Positions 46,229-59,287 of a stretch of DNA of 64,000 nucleotides are shown here, piece by piece. The translations under genes were made by a program, and so were the position numbers. The notes beneath the pieces are model-generated. The model worked only from the letters and a program-made list of their open reading frames with translations, was not told the DNA's origin and ran no database searches. Position 1 is the stretch's first letter, and every line of letters starts with the position of its first letter. The DNA comes from Zasmidium citrigriseum (lineage: Eukaryota; Ascomycota; Dothideomycetes; Mycosphaerellales; Mycosphaerellaceae). The stretch lies in contig NHNW01000002.1 in assembly GCA_002786025.1 (NCBI GenBank), forward strand, positions 372,001-436,000. The letters run 5' to 3'.

Positions 46229-47142
46229 GGCTGATATGCTGGTCGAAACCGTGTGCTCGTAAGATACTTTTGATTATGTACCTGTGAAGAAGAGGTGAGT
46301 ATGGATTTTATGGAAGACGTTCTCCGAGATGAGAGCGAGCAAGTCCACCGCACAGCTCACCGTCTATTGCGGTCGGCAAGCCGAGAGCACCGGCCTATCT
46401 GATGCTTGCAAGAGGAGAGGGCAGAGGGCGTAGGGTGGTACTTACTGCTCGTGATAGATTGCCCAATATCAAGCAAGGAGTAAGTAACGACTGCTGCTGT
46501 AGTGGTGAGGTGTGTGTACGGTATACAGAGAGAAGGGGCAGAGCGAGTGAGATGCGAGCCTTCCCGGGTGATGATTTTCCAGCGATGGACAAAGGTCAGC
46601 AAAGCAGAGGACAGTTTGATGGCAATCTCTGGCACGGCATGGGGGACGTTGAGGCTACATATTAGGCCCAACGGATCACACCTCACACCACGGGCCCAGC
46701 GCCAGATATCGCTGCTGCTGGGAGCTCGGGCGCCATCCGCTGTTCCCAGGCCGCCACCTGAGCGGGCGAGAGCAGCGTGCAGCTTGTATCGTGTGGGTGG
46801 ATGCTGTTTGCAGAGGCCCAGGCGAAGCGGCAGCGGTATATCAGCGTCCAAGCTCCCATTTTACCTGCCACAAATAGCGCGACGCAGGGATTTGCCCGGC
46901 CCCAGCCACTAGCCTCACCAGCACGCATCACGTCTGCATGCATCTCTGAAGCTACCATGCCATCTCTGCACGCTTTGCCTACATTCATCGTCTCCATGCT
47001 GCAGCTCCTCACGCAATCCGCCCGCATATGCTGATGCCGTGCCTGCGACGCGCGTTTGTCCCGCCGTTGGAGGCTGCCTTTTGCTGAAACGACGGCCCGC
47101 GCTTGACTTTTCGCCTCACAGTCCCGATATTGATGTCTTTGG
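46229..47142. other. divergent intergenic region
   Basis: About 910 bp between the GPI-protein gene and the PX-domain gene. Open frames on both strands overlap and are GC-driven; none is supported. Confidence 0.45.
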
Positions 47143-47888
47143 ATGGGGTCCCGCGATGCAACACCTCCAGCGGGCGGAGAACAGCATCCACCCGCCACCA
47201 CCACACCCACAACCAACAACACGACCTCGACCACCCATGACCCGGAGGACCAAGCCCTCGATGCGTCCGTGCCGTCGCCCTCGAGTCATGTGACTCCTCC
47301 ATATTGGATGTCTGGTCCCACCCGCCACAGTCGAACAACAAGCTACCACTCTCTGAATCAGACCCGCGAGCCCGCCATCCTGCTCGAAGACAACACCGAT
47401 GACCAGCACGACCACTCGCAGTCCTGCTGGGCACAATCCGTCTCGATAGATGAATACGTGATCGTGTCCGGCCCCACGGGCATCGGCGCTTATGTCGTCT
47501 GGCACTGTACCATATCCACGCTAAAGGGTGGCGACCTGTGTATACGAAAAAGGTCTCCGGCTTCTCGGCATCATAGCTCCTTCTTTCTACTCGTGTGACC
47601 TGACTGTGACACAGATACTCCGAATTCGACCGTCTGCGCGAGGACCTCGTCAGAGCATTCCCGCACGCCGAGGCCATGATCCCGCTGCTGCCACGAAAGA
47701 GTCACATCTCCCGCTTCCGACCCAAGTTCCTCGACCAGAGGAAAGTTGGACTGGAGCATTTTCTCAAGTAGGCTTTCTTGTATTCCCTATTGATAGCTTT
47801 AGACTTTGGACTGACAGGCTCCAGCTGTGTGTTGCTGAATCCCGAGTTTGCGAGTTCGCCAATCCTGAAAGACTTCATCTTTTACTAA
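47143..47888 (+). CDS. YPT35: PX-domain protein YPT35
   Basis: Endosome/vacuole adaptor that binds phosphatidylinositol 3-phosphate; in yeast it recruits the lipid-transfer protein Vps13. Three exons (47143-47552, 47615-47767, 47825-47888) give 208 aa. The PX domain covers about residues 90-208: SIDEYVIVSG, VVWHCTIST, the RYSEFDRLREDL basic motif made by splicing intron 1, PLLPRKSHISRFRPKFLDQR and FLNCVLLNPEFASS made by splicing intron 2. The second intron uses the CTCCAG acceptor at 47824; a nearer CTGACAG at 47816 would break the frame. The first 80 residues are low-complexity. Confidence 0.92.
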
Positions 47889-48277
47889 GCTCCGAGCTCA
47901 TCCCTGTCGTCCCAGCTCCACGGACGCGTTCGTGAAGGTGGCAAGGTTTTCCTGGTACAGCATCGTTCGGGGTGAAAGCTTGTATGATTTTTCTAATTGC
48001 ATGTGAACGAGATTATGAAAGTGATGTCAGGATAATAAAAAGGTGTTGGTGGGAAATGGATGGACTTCATTCAATCAGCATTACAGGTCGTAGCTGCCAA
48101 GGGTGAAGCTAATAGCGGAACAGATCGCCATCACTCAAAGATCTTGAAGCCATCTCAATTCCGCAACTCCCCACAGATGATCAATTGTACATCGTCACGA
48201 ACGCCCCATGGCAGCGTTTATTATCTCGAGTCGACGACCAGCTTGTCCATTCCAGTACAGTCCTCCAATTGCCTTCC
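47889..48277. other. intergenic region
   Basis: About 390 bp between convergent genes. Nothing recognised. Confidence 0.4.
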
Positions 48278-48796
48278 CTACATGTCCATCAAGCAGTACT
48301 CCAACACCTCCTGGAAGTGCTCGTCAACTGCTAGAACCGCCGGAATAGCATCGAGATCTTGCCGAAGACCAGTATCATCCTGAGGAACCTCGAGACGGAC
48401 GATGACATGACCAAAGAAGTCTTCGAGTTCAAGGGCTTCACCATCCACTTCGAGGTCGCGATACAAGCCGATCTTGCCCTCGAGCGGCGTGAACTCGTAC
48501 GGCCGTCGGATGCGGGCGTCGATGTGTGCGAGGGTGCTGTTCATGTCGTCGGGGGAGAGCTTTGCGTGGACAGCGGCGTAGAGGCGGGTTGTTGATGCAG
48601 GTTCAGCGTCGTCGCGCTCGCGATCGGGATGCTTGAGAGGTTCTGGACGTAGGAAGCGGACGGCGGGCGCTTTGCGGCTGATGTTGGTGAAGCAGCCTAG
48701 GCGGAGGCCGATCTGTTCGCGGTTAGCTGTGGCAGATCTGTCGCGCTGCAGTCGTTTGCGTACCAAGGGCTGGAGGAAGTCGAGTTTGCTGAACAT
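48278..48796 (-). CDS. small protein of unknown function
   Basis: Two exons (48796-48764, 48712-48278; 51-nt intron with GTACGC donor and GCTAACC branch, ACAG acceptor) give 155 aa. I do not recognise the family. Visible features: MFSKLDFLQPL joined to IGLRLGCFTNISRKAPAV, PEPLKHPDRERDDAEP, and an acidic second half with RIRRPYEFTPLEGKIGLYRDL, DFFGHVIVRLEVP and AVDEHFQEVLEYC. No signal peptide or membrane segment. Regular hydrophobic patterning suggests a folded protein. Whether the first exon is complete is unclear. Confidence 0.6.
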   Translation of the reverse strand: MFSKLDFLQPLVRKRLQRDRSATANREQIGLRLGCFTNISRKAPAVRFLRPEPLKHPDRERDDAEPASTTRLYAAVHAKLSPDDMNSTLAHIDARIRRPYEFTPLEGKIGLYRDLEVDGEALELEDFFGHVIVRLEVPQDDTGLRQDLDAIPAVLAVDEHFQEVLEYCLMDM

Positions 48797-49105
48797 GTTG
48801 TCGCAGTAGCCTCGATGCACCGGTCAAAAAGAAAGATGACGCATGTGCTGTGATCCTCGACTTTGTCGCCAGTGTCTAAGTGTGTGAGGACTTCTTGAAA
48901 AGCCCGGAGTCGTTTGCTGTTTCGAGGAAGGGCTGACCCTCTGCTTCGAGCGACAGAAGGAAGTTAATTTAGACCCGGTGCGTCACAGGAAACGTCAGGT
49001 GAAGGGCGCTGCACAAGAATTCACATGCTACGCTAAGTCCGCACGGACCAACGTTCATTTGGTGCCGGCTCTAAGTGAAAGTATTCCAATGCGTAGATAC
49101 ACAGA
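48797..49105. other. intergenic region
   Basis: About 310 bp; nothing recognised. Confidence 0.4.
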
Positions 49106-50428
49106 TCACAGCTCATCTTCACGAATCAAGACCGATCGATTCAAATGCTCGGGACTGGCGGACTCAATGCCGGCGAGATGAAGTGTCAGTTCAAAGTCTC
49201 CGAGCAGTGCCTTTAGCACATGGCTGACGCCTTCTTGCCCTCCGAGAGCAAGCCCGTAGACGAATGGTCTTCCTATCAGACAGCCTTGAGCGCCTAATGC
49301 CATAGCTTTGGCAATATCGGCGCCGCATCGAATCCCAGAGTCGAAGCAGATGTCAATCTTCCCGCCTACAGCATCCACAATGCGAGGAAGCATGCCGAGC
49401 GAACTGACTCCGCCATCGACTTGTCGGCCGCCGTGGTTGCTCACGACGATGCCTTGAATCCCGATCTCAACGCATTTCTGGGCGTCGGCCACAGTCTGAA
49501 TACCTTTGAGGACGATCGGACCATCCCAGTGCTGCTGAAGGAATTTGATGTCTTCCCAGCCATGAGAAAATCCAGAATAGCACGTCTTTGTCCATTCAGC
49601 AGCTGCATCGTGCATTTTCTCTTCGATCTCGACACCATGTCTTTCTTTGAATTGCGAGCGAAAGACCGGATCCGAGAATCCGACGGCGACTCCAATGGTA
49701 TCGCTTCGAAGGAACGGGTTGTAGCTGACGCATACATTAGAACATGATCGAAGAACTCCAGTCGAGGGAGAAACTCACCCATTATCCATATCACTCGGCC
49801 TCCACCCCATAGTATACGTATCGAGCGTGACAAACAACGCCGAGAATCCAGCCTTCTTCGCCCTAGAAAGTATCGACGCCGTGATATCATTGTGGTCATT
49901 CGAAGGCCAGTACAGTTGATACCATCTCACCCCATCCCCATTCGCCTTCGCAACATCCTCGATAGTAGCGCTCGCCGCAGTGCTCATAATATACGGCACG
50001 CCCTCCTTCGCCGCCGCCCTCGCAGAAGCAAGCTCTCCCTCAGGATGAAAGATCTTCTGGACTCCAACCGGCGCAACAGCGATAGGGAACGGCATCTTAC
50101 TCCCCTCAATACGCTTAAACTGCGTCGAAAGATCTGGCAATTTGCTCGTCTTCACCAGACGATTCGGCACGATGGACCATTTGGCGAATGCTTCGCGGTT
50201 CTTTCGCGCTGTTTCTCCTGTTCCTGCGTTGCCGAGGACGTAGCCTTTCGATTCGGCGGACAGGCGTTCTTCGGCTTGGGTTTCCCACTTCAGGCTTTGG
50301 AAGGTGAATGGGGGTCGTTCGTATTCTAGGCCTCGTTTGAAGATCTGCCATTCGTAGGCTACTGGATCGGGAGCTTTGATGCCTTCTTTTGTTCGGTAGG
50401 CGACGTCTCCCACCACGTGAAAGGCCAT
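49106..50428 (-). CDS. FMN-dependent 2-hydroxyacid oxidase/dehydrogenase
   Basis: Member of the glycolate oxidase/lactate oxidase/lactate monooxygenase family, which oxidises L-2-hydroxyacids such as lactate to 2-oxoacids with FMN. Two exons (50428-49779, 49724-49106; 54-nt intron, GTGAGT donor) give 422 aa; an in-frame ATG at 50509 would add 27 residues. Motifs: PIAVAPVGVQKIFHPEGE, YIMSTAASATIEDV, RWYQLYWPSND, ALFVTLDTYTMGWR, IVLKGIQTVADAQ, the active-site IVVSNHGGRQVDGG (catalytic His, substrate Arg) and DSGIRCGADIAKA with GRPFVYGLALGG for FMN phosphate. There is no peroxisomal C-terminal tripeptide (ends REDEL). First gene of the presumed catabolic block; a pyruvate-supplying role is inference. 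Confidence 0.9.
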
Positions 50429-50809
50429 CTTGGGCTTGCAATAGTTGGTCAACAATCTTGAAAGCCGATGGTGTGGATTCTTCCAAGCATCGTGAGGTTC
50501 AGGCCACATTTTTATGTACTGACACCGCTATGAGTATCACATCCTCCGTGCAAGCCGGGTTGGAGACCAAGAACTTCCTTCTAAGCAACACTTTGCTCGC
50601 AATGGATAAGAGCTGCAACCCTTCGCAATGTCTACGTCAATGGCCCTCTCGCTTTCGAAGGCGACACGGTCGGATGGTGCCGGATGTATCAACGTTGCAC
50701 TACTGTAATGTCGACGCGTGTGCTGCGGTTTCGAAGAAGTTGAACGGACCCTGTATGGTTCCTGAGTCATCCAGCTCGGCCCTTGCATGATCAACCAACT
50801 CTAGTTCTA

Positions 50810-52658
50810 TTAGTACACATACACGAAATGCTTGTTCACCTTGTCCGTCACATCCTGAAAACCAAGCTCATACCCTGCAGATATATCGTTGGCGGCGTTT
50901 AGCTTTCTTCTGGAGACATTGCGCCTCCAGAGTAGAACCCAGATACCGACGATGCTCAGCACTTGGATGCCGATGCAGAAGAACATCATGCCAACTCCAA
51001 GCTCATATCGAGGTGCTTGTCTGGTTAGGAAGAAGAATGGACCGATGAAGTTTCCAAGACAGTATCCTACGACACGAATCAGCTTGATTGTCCTGTATGC
51101 TGTATAGCGTTGACTTACCGATGAGCAGCATGGCATTCACGGTAATCTTCTTCGTATGACCCGCAGTATTCGCCGTTGCAACAGACATGCTCAGTGTCCA
51201 AGTCGCTGTGTAGGAGAACGAGATCCAGAGACAGACCAGGCGACCATAGGGCACGGATTGGGGAACCAGCCAGGTACCGATCGTACCAGCCAAGAATGGG
51301 ATGAGGCATATAAGCATCACAAGCAAGCGTGCGTTAGGGTAGCGAGATGCGAAGTACCTGGAACGTGTCAGCCGAATGGAAGGTAAGTCCGGTCCTTTTG
51401 CACTTACGTCGCTCCTGTGCATACGAAGAACTGCACCGCACCGCTTGGCATCTGAATCAACGTTGTCTCGAGAGTCGAGAATCCCATGCCTTTGATGATC
51501 AGACTTTGGAAATTCGTTAGGCCTCCATTGGGTGCATTGCTTGTGACTGCGAAGATGAAGAGGAGCCATGTCTTTACGTCAAGCATTGCTTCGATAAACT
51601 GGCGATAGTCAGCATTCGTACCCACTTCCACACGGCGGGGAGATTTACCTGATGTTTCTTCCAATGCTTGTTCTCGATACCCGTCTCATTATCCTTGATC
51701 CGATCAATCGCAGCTTTTCGCTCGTCCTCGGACAAGAACTTCGCCTTCAGAGGTGTATCCGGAAGGGTGACCAAGATCACGATGCCCCAGAGAAACGTAA
51801 CAGCGCCCCAGATGAGGAAGATGTATCGCCAGCTAGATAACGAGCCACCGATGTGGCCGATACCGAACGAAGCAATGCCGGCAATGACCTATCATCCATC
51901 AGTGTGTGCTTGTGGTGAAGACCCCGTTCAACTCACATATCCAAGACCGGCACTACCAACCCATATACCCATACGAAGCGGTTGTTCGATACGTCGGTAC
52001 CACATCGAGAAGAGCAGCATCGTGCCGGGATTGATCGACGCTTCGAACACTCCAAGGAACGTACGCGCAGCAGCCAGACCGGCAAAGTCGGTTGCTGCGG
52101 CATGGCACATCAAGACGATGCCCCAGCAGATGACGGTGATGGACATGAACTTCGCGATTGGGAGCTTTTGCAAGAGCACACCTGTAACATCTCAGCAAGC
52201 GACACTTGGATATGGAGGCACCCAATCTCACCTGTCGGATATTCCCACGCAAGGCTATATAGATGTCAGCATGTTCGAATTCGACCGTAAGAATACGGTG
52301 TACTTACTATCCGAGATAGAACAACGAGCCCAGCCACGAATACTCTGTGCCACTAAGATGCGCATCATCTCGTACTCCAAAGACAGCGGCATAGCCTAAC
52401 GTAGTTTTGTCGATCGATTGCAGCATGTACGTTATGCATCTAGAAAAGTTAGCGTCGTGTTCAGAATGCGTGGAATAAAGTATTCACTCACATCAACGGC
52501 ATCAAACGCAAGTCAATCTTCCACAGCAGAGACCTTTGAGCAGCAACATCGCCCCCTTCACCCCGGAGATCTTCATACACTCCATACGCAGTATCCAAGT
52601 CCGACTTGTTGACGGAATCTCGAAAGCTCTTCTTGTCTCCAGACTCCATTTCGGCCAT
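50810..52658 (-). CDS. MFS transporter, Dal5/anion:cation symporter type
   Basis: Plasma-membrane proton symporter of the family that includes yeast Dal5 (allantoate, ureidosuccinate and dipeptides), Tna1 and Fen2. Eight exons (52658-52492, 52439-52308, 52254-52232, 52181-51937, 51888-51649, 51598-51408, 51357-51119, 51066-50810; all introns 48-53 nt) give 497 aa. The third exon is only 23 nt. Twelve helices are expected. Family segments: LLWKIDLRLMPLMIC, TYMLQSIDKTTLGYAAVFG, EYSWLGSLFYLGYLAWEYP, RTFLGVFEASINPG, LPDTPLKAKFL and GGLTNFQSLIIKGMGFS. It starts 353 bp from the divergent dipeptidase gene and shares its promoter. The substrate is not determined; a dipeptide is suggested by context. 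Confidence 0.92.
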
Positions 52659-53011
52659 GTCGTCGCTGATCGATCCAGCCCAGAGTTCGATATCCTCCAC
52701 GTGGATGGCTAGGGTATTTATCTTTCTGCGTTATCATTCGCATCACGATATAGACCTCTCGGTAGACTGATAGGAAGGACAATGTCGCTAGTGTCGTCCC
52801 GATTGCCCGGGAAAGTGTTCTCCGTCGCGGGAAACCCTACACAGGGCAAGAAGTTGGCCGCCGTCTTATCTCAGACCCCTGTCGACCTATCGATAGGGAG
52901 AACAGGTAGTGTCATCTCCAGTGGCCTTTGGGCCTTTATTCGAGCACATTGAATATACAGTTCGACGATAGACCGTGGAAAGATCACGACGTCTGCGACT
53001 GAGCATCAGCG
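52659..53011. promoter_or_regulatory. bidirectional promoter with clustered GATA-factor sites
   Basis: Between the divergent transporter and dipeptidase starts. HGATAR sites on either strand: 52718-52723 and 52731-52736 (minus), 52768-52773 (plus), 52866-52871 (minus), the palindrome CTATCGATAG at 52887-52896 (one site per strand) and 52966-52971 (plus). With equal base use about one would be expected by chance in 353 bp. These are AreA/NIT2-type sites for nitrogen control in ascomycetes. A CACGTG also occurs at 52698-52703. Confidence 0.55.
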
Positions 53012-54659
53012 ATGGAATCTTACCAAGCACTTGACATTGACCCAAGAGTTAAACACGTGCTGAAGGATACGCCGCTCTTCGACCTTCACAATGACCTTCC
53101 GCAACAGCCGTACGATGAGTCCAGGATACGGGGAATGGGTGTTGTGCTGATGGTTGTTTTGGCAGACGAGCCTGCTTCCATGGCAAGATCCACGACAATC
53201 CCAAATTCGATCTTCAGAAGGGCTTCCAAAGAGGAATGACAGACATTCCCCGTCTTCGTAGGTCTCGTCGCAAGTTTATTTGTAGAGTCAGGCTCACTTC
53301 GAAGTCCAGGCGAGGGAGCCGTCGGCGCACAGTTCTGGAGCATATGCGTTCCTTGTCTCCGATCCGCAGAAAACTTCTCAACCCCAGAGTACAGCGACAT
53401 GGTAATTCGGTTCTGAGCCCTTCAGTAACTCCGCTGACACTGCACAGGCTCGAGATGCCATTGAGCAGATCGACATGACCGTCAGGATGGTCCAAAGCTA
53501 TCCAGATACTTTTCAGCTCGTCTTTGAGCCCGAGGATGTCGAGAAGGCGTATAAGGGCAACAAGATCGCGTGCTCAATCGGAATTGAAGGGCGAGGCTCC
53601 TGATCGTTATAGATGGATCCTGTGACTGACTCTTGGCCAGGTTGCACATGGCTGGTAACAGCATCGGCATCATCAGAGCTTTCTACTCCCTCGGTGTGCG
53701 ATATGTAAGCTCTCATGGTCCAGCAACCCTTCCATATCGCTAACGGCCGTTTCCAGTGCACTCTTACACACGTGTGCAACAACGCATTTGCCGATTCCTC
53801 GACATCAAAAATTGGACCGGTCCATGGCGGTTTATCCTCTCTTGGCCGGTCTGCCATAAAAGAAATGAATCGTCTAGGTATCGAATATCGTGCCGTTCGT
53901 CTTCTAGAGTAGTCGAGCTGATCATCTCCAGGAATGCTGATCGACATATCGCATGTGTCTCCAGATTGTGCGAGGCAAGTGCTGGAGCTAAGCAGAGCCC
54001 CGGTGATGTTCTCCCACTCGAACGTTAAATCGGTCTTCGATTGCCCACGTAACGTTCCCGATGAGATCCTGGACATGGTTCCCAAGAACGGTGGTCTTGT
54101 CGCTGTGACCTTCGTGCCTGAACATGTCACCACGAGGAGGCAAGACGCTCGTATGGAAATGGTCTTAGATCACCTGTACGTGAAGCAGTCCCGACTCTAA
54201 CCATGATCACTAATGCTGTCCAGCTTTTATATCGCCAATCGAATCGGATGGGATCATGTCGGCCTCGGATCAGATTTTGACGGCATCGCGAGCGTCATAC
54301 CAGGGCTTGAGGATGTCCGATGCTATCCTGCTTTGCTGCAAGCCATCCTTGACCGTGGAGCAACAGAAGAGCAGCTTGCCAAAGTTTGCGGCCACAACAT
54401 GCTTCGAGTGTGGAAAGGCGCAGTCGGAATTCGCGATCGTATGAAGGAAGAAGGCGTACTGCCGGTTGAGGATGTATGGGAAGGCCGAACCTGGTGGCGG
54501 TACGACGGCTATTGTGAGTGCTCTCGTTCCTCATTGAGAGACCAGGCGGCTAACATCGCATCTCTAGATCAAATGCCGGACCCAGATCCTGAGGACAAGC
54601 TTGGTCTGGATTGGTACGGAGTGCCACCTCCAGAGACTGGCTTGTATCATGAGAAGTAG
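53012..54659 (+). CDS. M19-family (membrane/renal-type) dipeptidase, cytosolic
   Basis: Zinc metallo-dipeptidase that cleaves a wide range of dipeptides. Nine exons (53012-53109, 53166-53257, 53310-53401, 53448-53590, 53641-53704, 53757-53877, 53932-54175, 54224-54513, 54568-54659) give 411 aa. Metal ligands of the family are present: HxD in FDLHNDLP (His26, Asp28), the Glu of GIEGLH, His of LIDISHVS and His of [17 protein letters not shown] supplies the further catalytic Asp. Other landmarks: [32 protein letters not shown] and RNVPDEI. There is no signal peptide or GPI tail, unlike the animal enzyme. The fourth intron begins with GC rather than GT (53591-53640). Confidence 0.92.
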
Positions 54660-54681
54660 TCAAACGACTTCAAACTCCATC

Positions 54682-56706
54682 TCAAAGTGAGACGTCCCAT
54701 AGTGCATCAAAAGGATAGTCCAGCGAGTCCACAGGTAGGAAGAACTCGGAGGGAAGCTCGGCGAAGGTGGCGCCGGGATCGAGTGTATGCTCATCATGCA
54801 GAGCGCCTGGCTCAGATGTGGAAGGGAGCGAAGGCTGTTCAGTAAAGATGCCCATCGCTGCGGCGATCTTCTCAATGGGCTCAGAACATCGCTCCAGACA
54901 AAAATCGGCGAGGTCCCATTCCGAAGCTTCACGTGCGGTCTCCAGTCGATGTTTGAGGCGTAATAGTCTGGTAGCGCAATCCTTCTTAGTCGCAAGGTCT
55001 GTGGATTCCAGCAGACATCGGAGGAGTATTGTTGTGGCTGACACCAGAAGATGTGCTGTATACGGTAGCCAGAACTCCCCTAGCTGTGCAGCTTCAAGAC
55101 TGCATACGAACTCTGTCAACGCAGAAGCTGCTTCACGAAGCATTGCGAGCCGGTAAGATCTTTCTTCAGCTAGAGCCGAATTTGATGTCTCCTGCTCCGT
55201 CAGCGCTGTTGTTGGTGCGTGGTATTAGGGGACTTGACGTACCTTGAACGCTATGCGACAAAGCAGAAGCCTGAGAGATAGGAAGCAAAAGTGAAGGCTA
55301 CTTGCGCCATTCACGAATTCTCGAGTGCCCATCCTAAGGAATTCTGGTATCGATGTCTCCCAATCGTCCAGCATGCACTCCAGCCGACGAACATGTCTGG
55401 AAACTTGCTCGTGGTCTGGCTGCAACGCATACACGAAGGGCAGCAGGTCGCCAAGAATTCTGGACAGCAGGCAAAGGTGGAGGAACGAATGTGCGGATCT
55501 TCGATGTGTTTCTGATGCTTCCGTGGCGAGCAATGACTCTACTTTCGGCAAAGGTACGTCGCAATTCTGACGGTGGACCAAGGGCGGAGTGCCGTGAGCG
55601 AGGCTCGACCTGTAGCTCTATGAGTGTTTGCTCGTGTTGTTAAGCGGATAAACAAACCAGTAATCATGAATCAAAACGCCCCACCAAAGGCGTATTCGCA
55701 CGCTCTTCTCATGCTCGGTGGCTCTCCAGTTGGTAGGGTCTCTGTGCAGCCCGAGACTATGGGCTAGCGTTACCGTTCGCCCAAGAGTAACAATGTTACC
55801 TGTAATCGAAAGCACGGGGCGTCCGATCAGGTCCAAAAGACTAGCATGCACGGTTGAGATTGTAGAACCAAGAAAGTCCTCCTGTATAGCAGCGACTGCT
55901 TGGTTCCAGAGGAACTGGGTGCCATTGTTCAGCGTAGGGCTTTGTCGGAGAGATCATTAACTACTCACCACCAAGTCTGGTCTTGGATGTTGCTTGAGCT
56001 TGTCGGATGTGTTCCAAAAGTGCAAGGCCGATGCGTAGACATCGCAGAGTAAAGTCGCAGAGAGCCGATTGGGGTCTTTCTGCCAGACCTCGTGAAATGT
56101 CTTTTCGTCGAGAATGGGAAAGCAAGGATGGAGCTTGTCGAAGTACAAGTTGATGACATCGTCCTTGAAAGGTCCAAGAACTTGCTCAATGACTTCTCGT
56201 TGATTCTTTCCTGGATCTGCAATGGTGGGTAGCCCCTTTCGCCTCCTAGGTACCGTGAGGTATATGATCGGATTCCCTGGAGCACTCGATATCAGACTAT
56301 ACGGCTTGCCAGTGGACGCACTGCCAGGGCCATTGGAAGTCAGGTAATGTTCCAATATCTCGATATCCTCTGCCATCGGCGGATTGAGAATGAGTGAAGA
56401 TTCCGTTGGCGATGTGCCAGCCACACTCGGGAATTGCGCGAGGCCTCTCTCTGCCGTTCGAGATGCACCGACTGAAAATGAGACTGCCTGGGTCTTGCGG
56501 CGCTTTGCTGGTGACTCGATGTCATTGTGCTCCGTCTTCTGAGTGTACTCGCATGTGAGATCTCTTTCTCTGCAGAATCGGCATGGCTGTCCTGGGATGT
56601 CAATGTTGCAGCGTATTTTCCGATGTCGGCAAAGATCGCAAGCTGGCACCTTGTGTGAGCGGTAAGGACGAGTTTCCGTGGGAGTTGATATTACTGCATT
56701 ATCCAT
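54682..56706 (-). CDS. Zn2Cys6 transcription factor, likely regulator of the surrounding block
   Basis: Four exons (56706-55969, 55914-55658, 55609-55243, 55191-54682; introns 48-54 nt) give 623 aa. The zinc cluster CDLCRHRKIRC followed by CRFCRERDLTC starts near residue 23 and is preceded by basic residues; the third spacer is eight residues. The middle domain is the fungal-specific regulatory domain: LYFDKLHPCFPILDEKTF, LGRTVTLAHSLGLHRDP, RIRLWWGVLIHDYW, then SSLAHGTPPLVHR made by splicing intron 2. The C-terminus is acidic. It stands tail to tail with the dipeptidase gene (22 bp apart) and upstream of the PLP-enzyme gene. Pathway-specific control of the neighbours is an inference from position. 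Confidence 0.92.
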
Positions 56707-57103
56707 CGTCCTCGTTGGCGGATGAAATGAGAGGTGAAGAAGAGAAGATAAGAGATACAGGGACGACGGGCGGGTGGCATATAGTCTGCTCGGGAAGCCC
56801 TTGTCGCGACGGAGAGGCCCGCGATCTGGGCATGGACGCGATACGGTACCAAGAAAACCGAGAGCACGATATTCCACGCCTGATGAACTTTTAGAAGCGC
56901 GAGCATCGATGCAATTGCAACGTACAAGAAGTCATTGATGGATGGTGTTGTGCAAATGGAAGTCAGAACGCGTCTCTGACGTGGAAGAGTTGTGGCTGGA
57001 TGGATCACCAAATGATCCTGCTGTTGCATTTCGCGTCTATATTTCTACTTCCCCTATCCTCCGTCTCGATCTATTTGCACAACACCTTCAGCAATCAACC
57101 AAC
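56707..57103. other. intergenic region
   Basis: About 400 bp between the end of the PLP-enzyme gene and the start of the regulator gene, both on the minus strand. No element recognised. Confidence 0.4.
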
Positions 57104-58599
<1,496 letters not shown>

Positions 58600-59287
58600 G
58601 GCTGAAATTGAGCAAGACGATGTGAGTGAGTCTGAGGTTCTCTGCTCCTTCCCGACGGATTGCAAAACATTGGACTTCTCACTGAATCTTATCTCATTGT
58701 CGCAATCATTGCGATTCGAGTTTCCCGCTACCCTTTCCGTTGGCGGGCAACTGACTTACCCGACGGAAAACTCAGCTTGGCGACGGACAACATGTCGTCT
58801 CAGCAAAGAGCGTTTCTAACATGAAGAGTCGTGGAGCGCCCGCAGCCTTCTGATCACCCTTTCTCGCTCTTGCAGGTTGAGTTGGTCCAGAAGGTCTTTG
58901 AGGCTCACATGTCCTCGCGGACTTGGCTGTCCATGCTGATCATCGATCCGAGTTCTTCCTGCAGGATCGGAGAAACTCGGACCGAAAGAAACTAATGTCG
59001 AACAAGGATATCGTTCCTCACTCGTTCTCGCGGCAGGGAACTGCTTCATCAACGGATACTTTGTCCAGAGTCCAAACGCGATCACTATCACTGCTGATCG
59101 ATGACAGCGATGGCCGTGCCACAGCAGCTCAGAGAGGGGGCGGCAGCTTGGAGCTCTCGGATTCCAGACCGAGGCAGGGTTTACTAAGACGATGACCTCG
59201 TTGTTTATAACGGAGCTGGGTGCATATAAGCTCTCAGAGCTACTTCTGACGACATTGCATTGACCTTTCTGGTATCGTGTCGCAAAC
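58600..59287. other. divergent intergenic region
   Basis: 688 bp between the PLP-enzyme gene and the dienelactone-hydrolase-like gene. Two HGATAR matches (58689-58694, 59085-59090), no more than chance. A 230-codon minus-strand frame (58816-59508) runs into the first exons of the next gene and has no recognised domain, although its C-terminal part (DLLDQLNLQERERVIRRLR) looks helical; it is not called. Confidence 0.45.
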
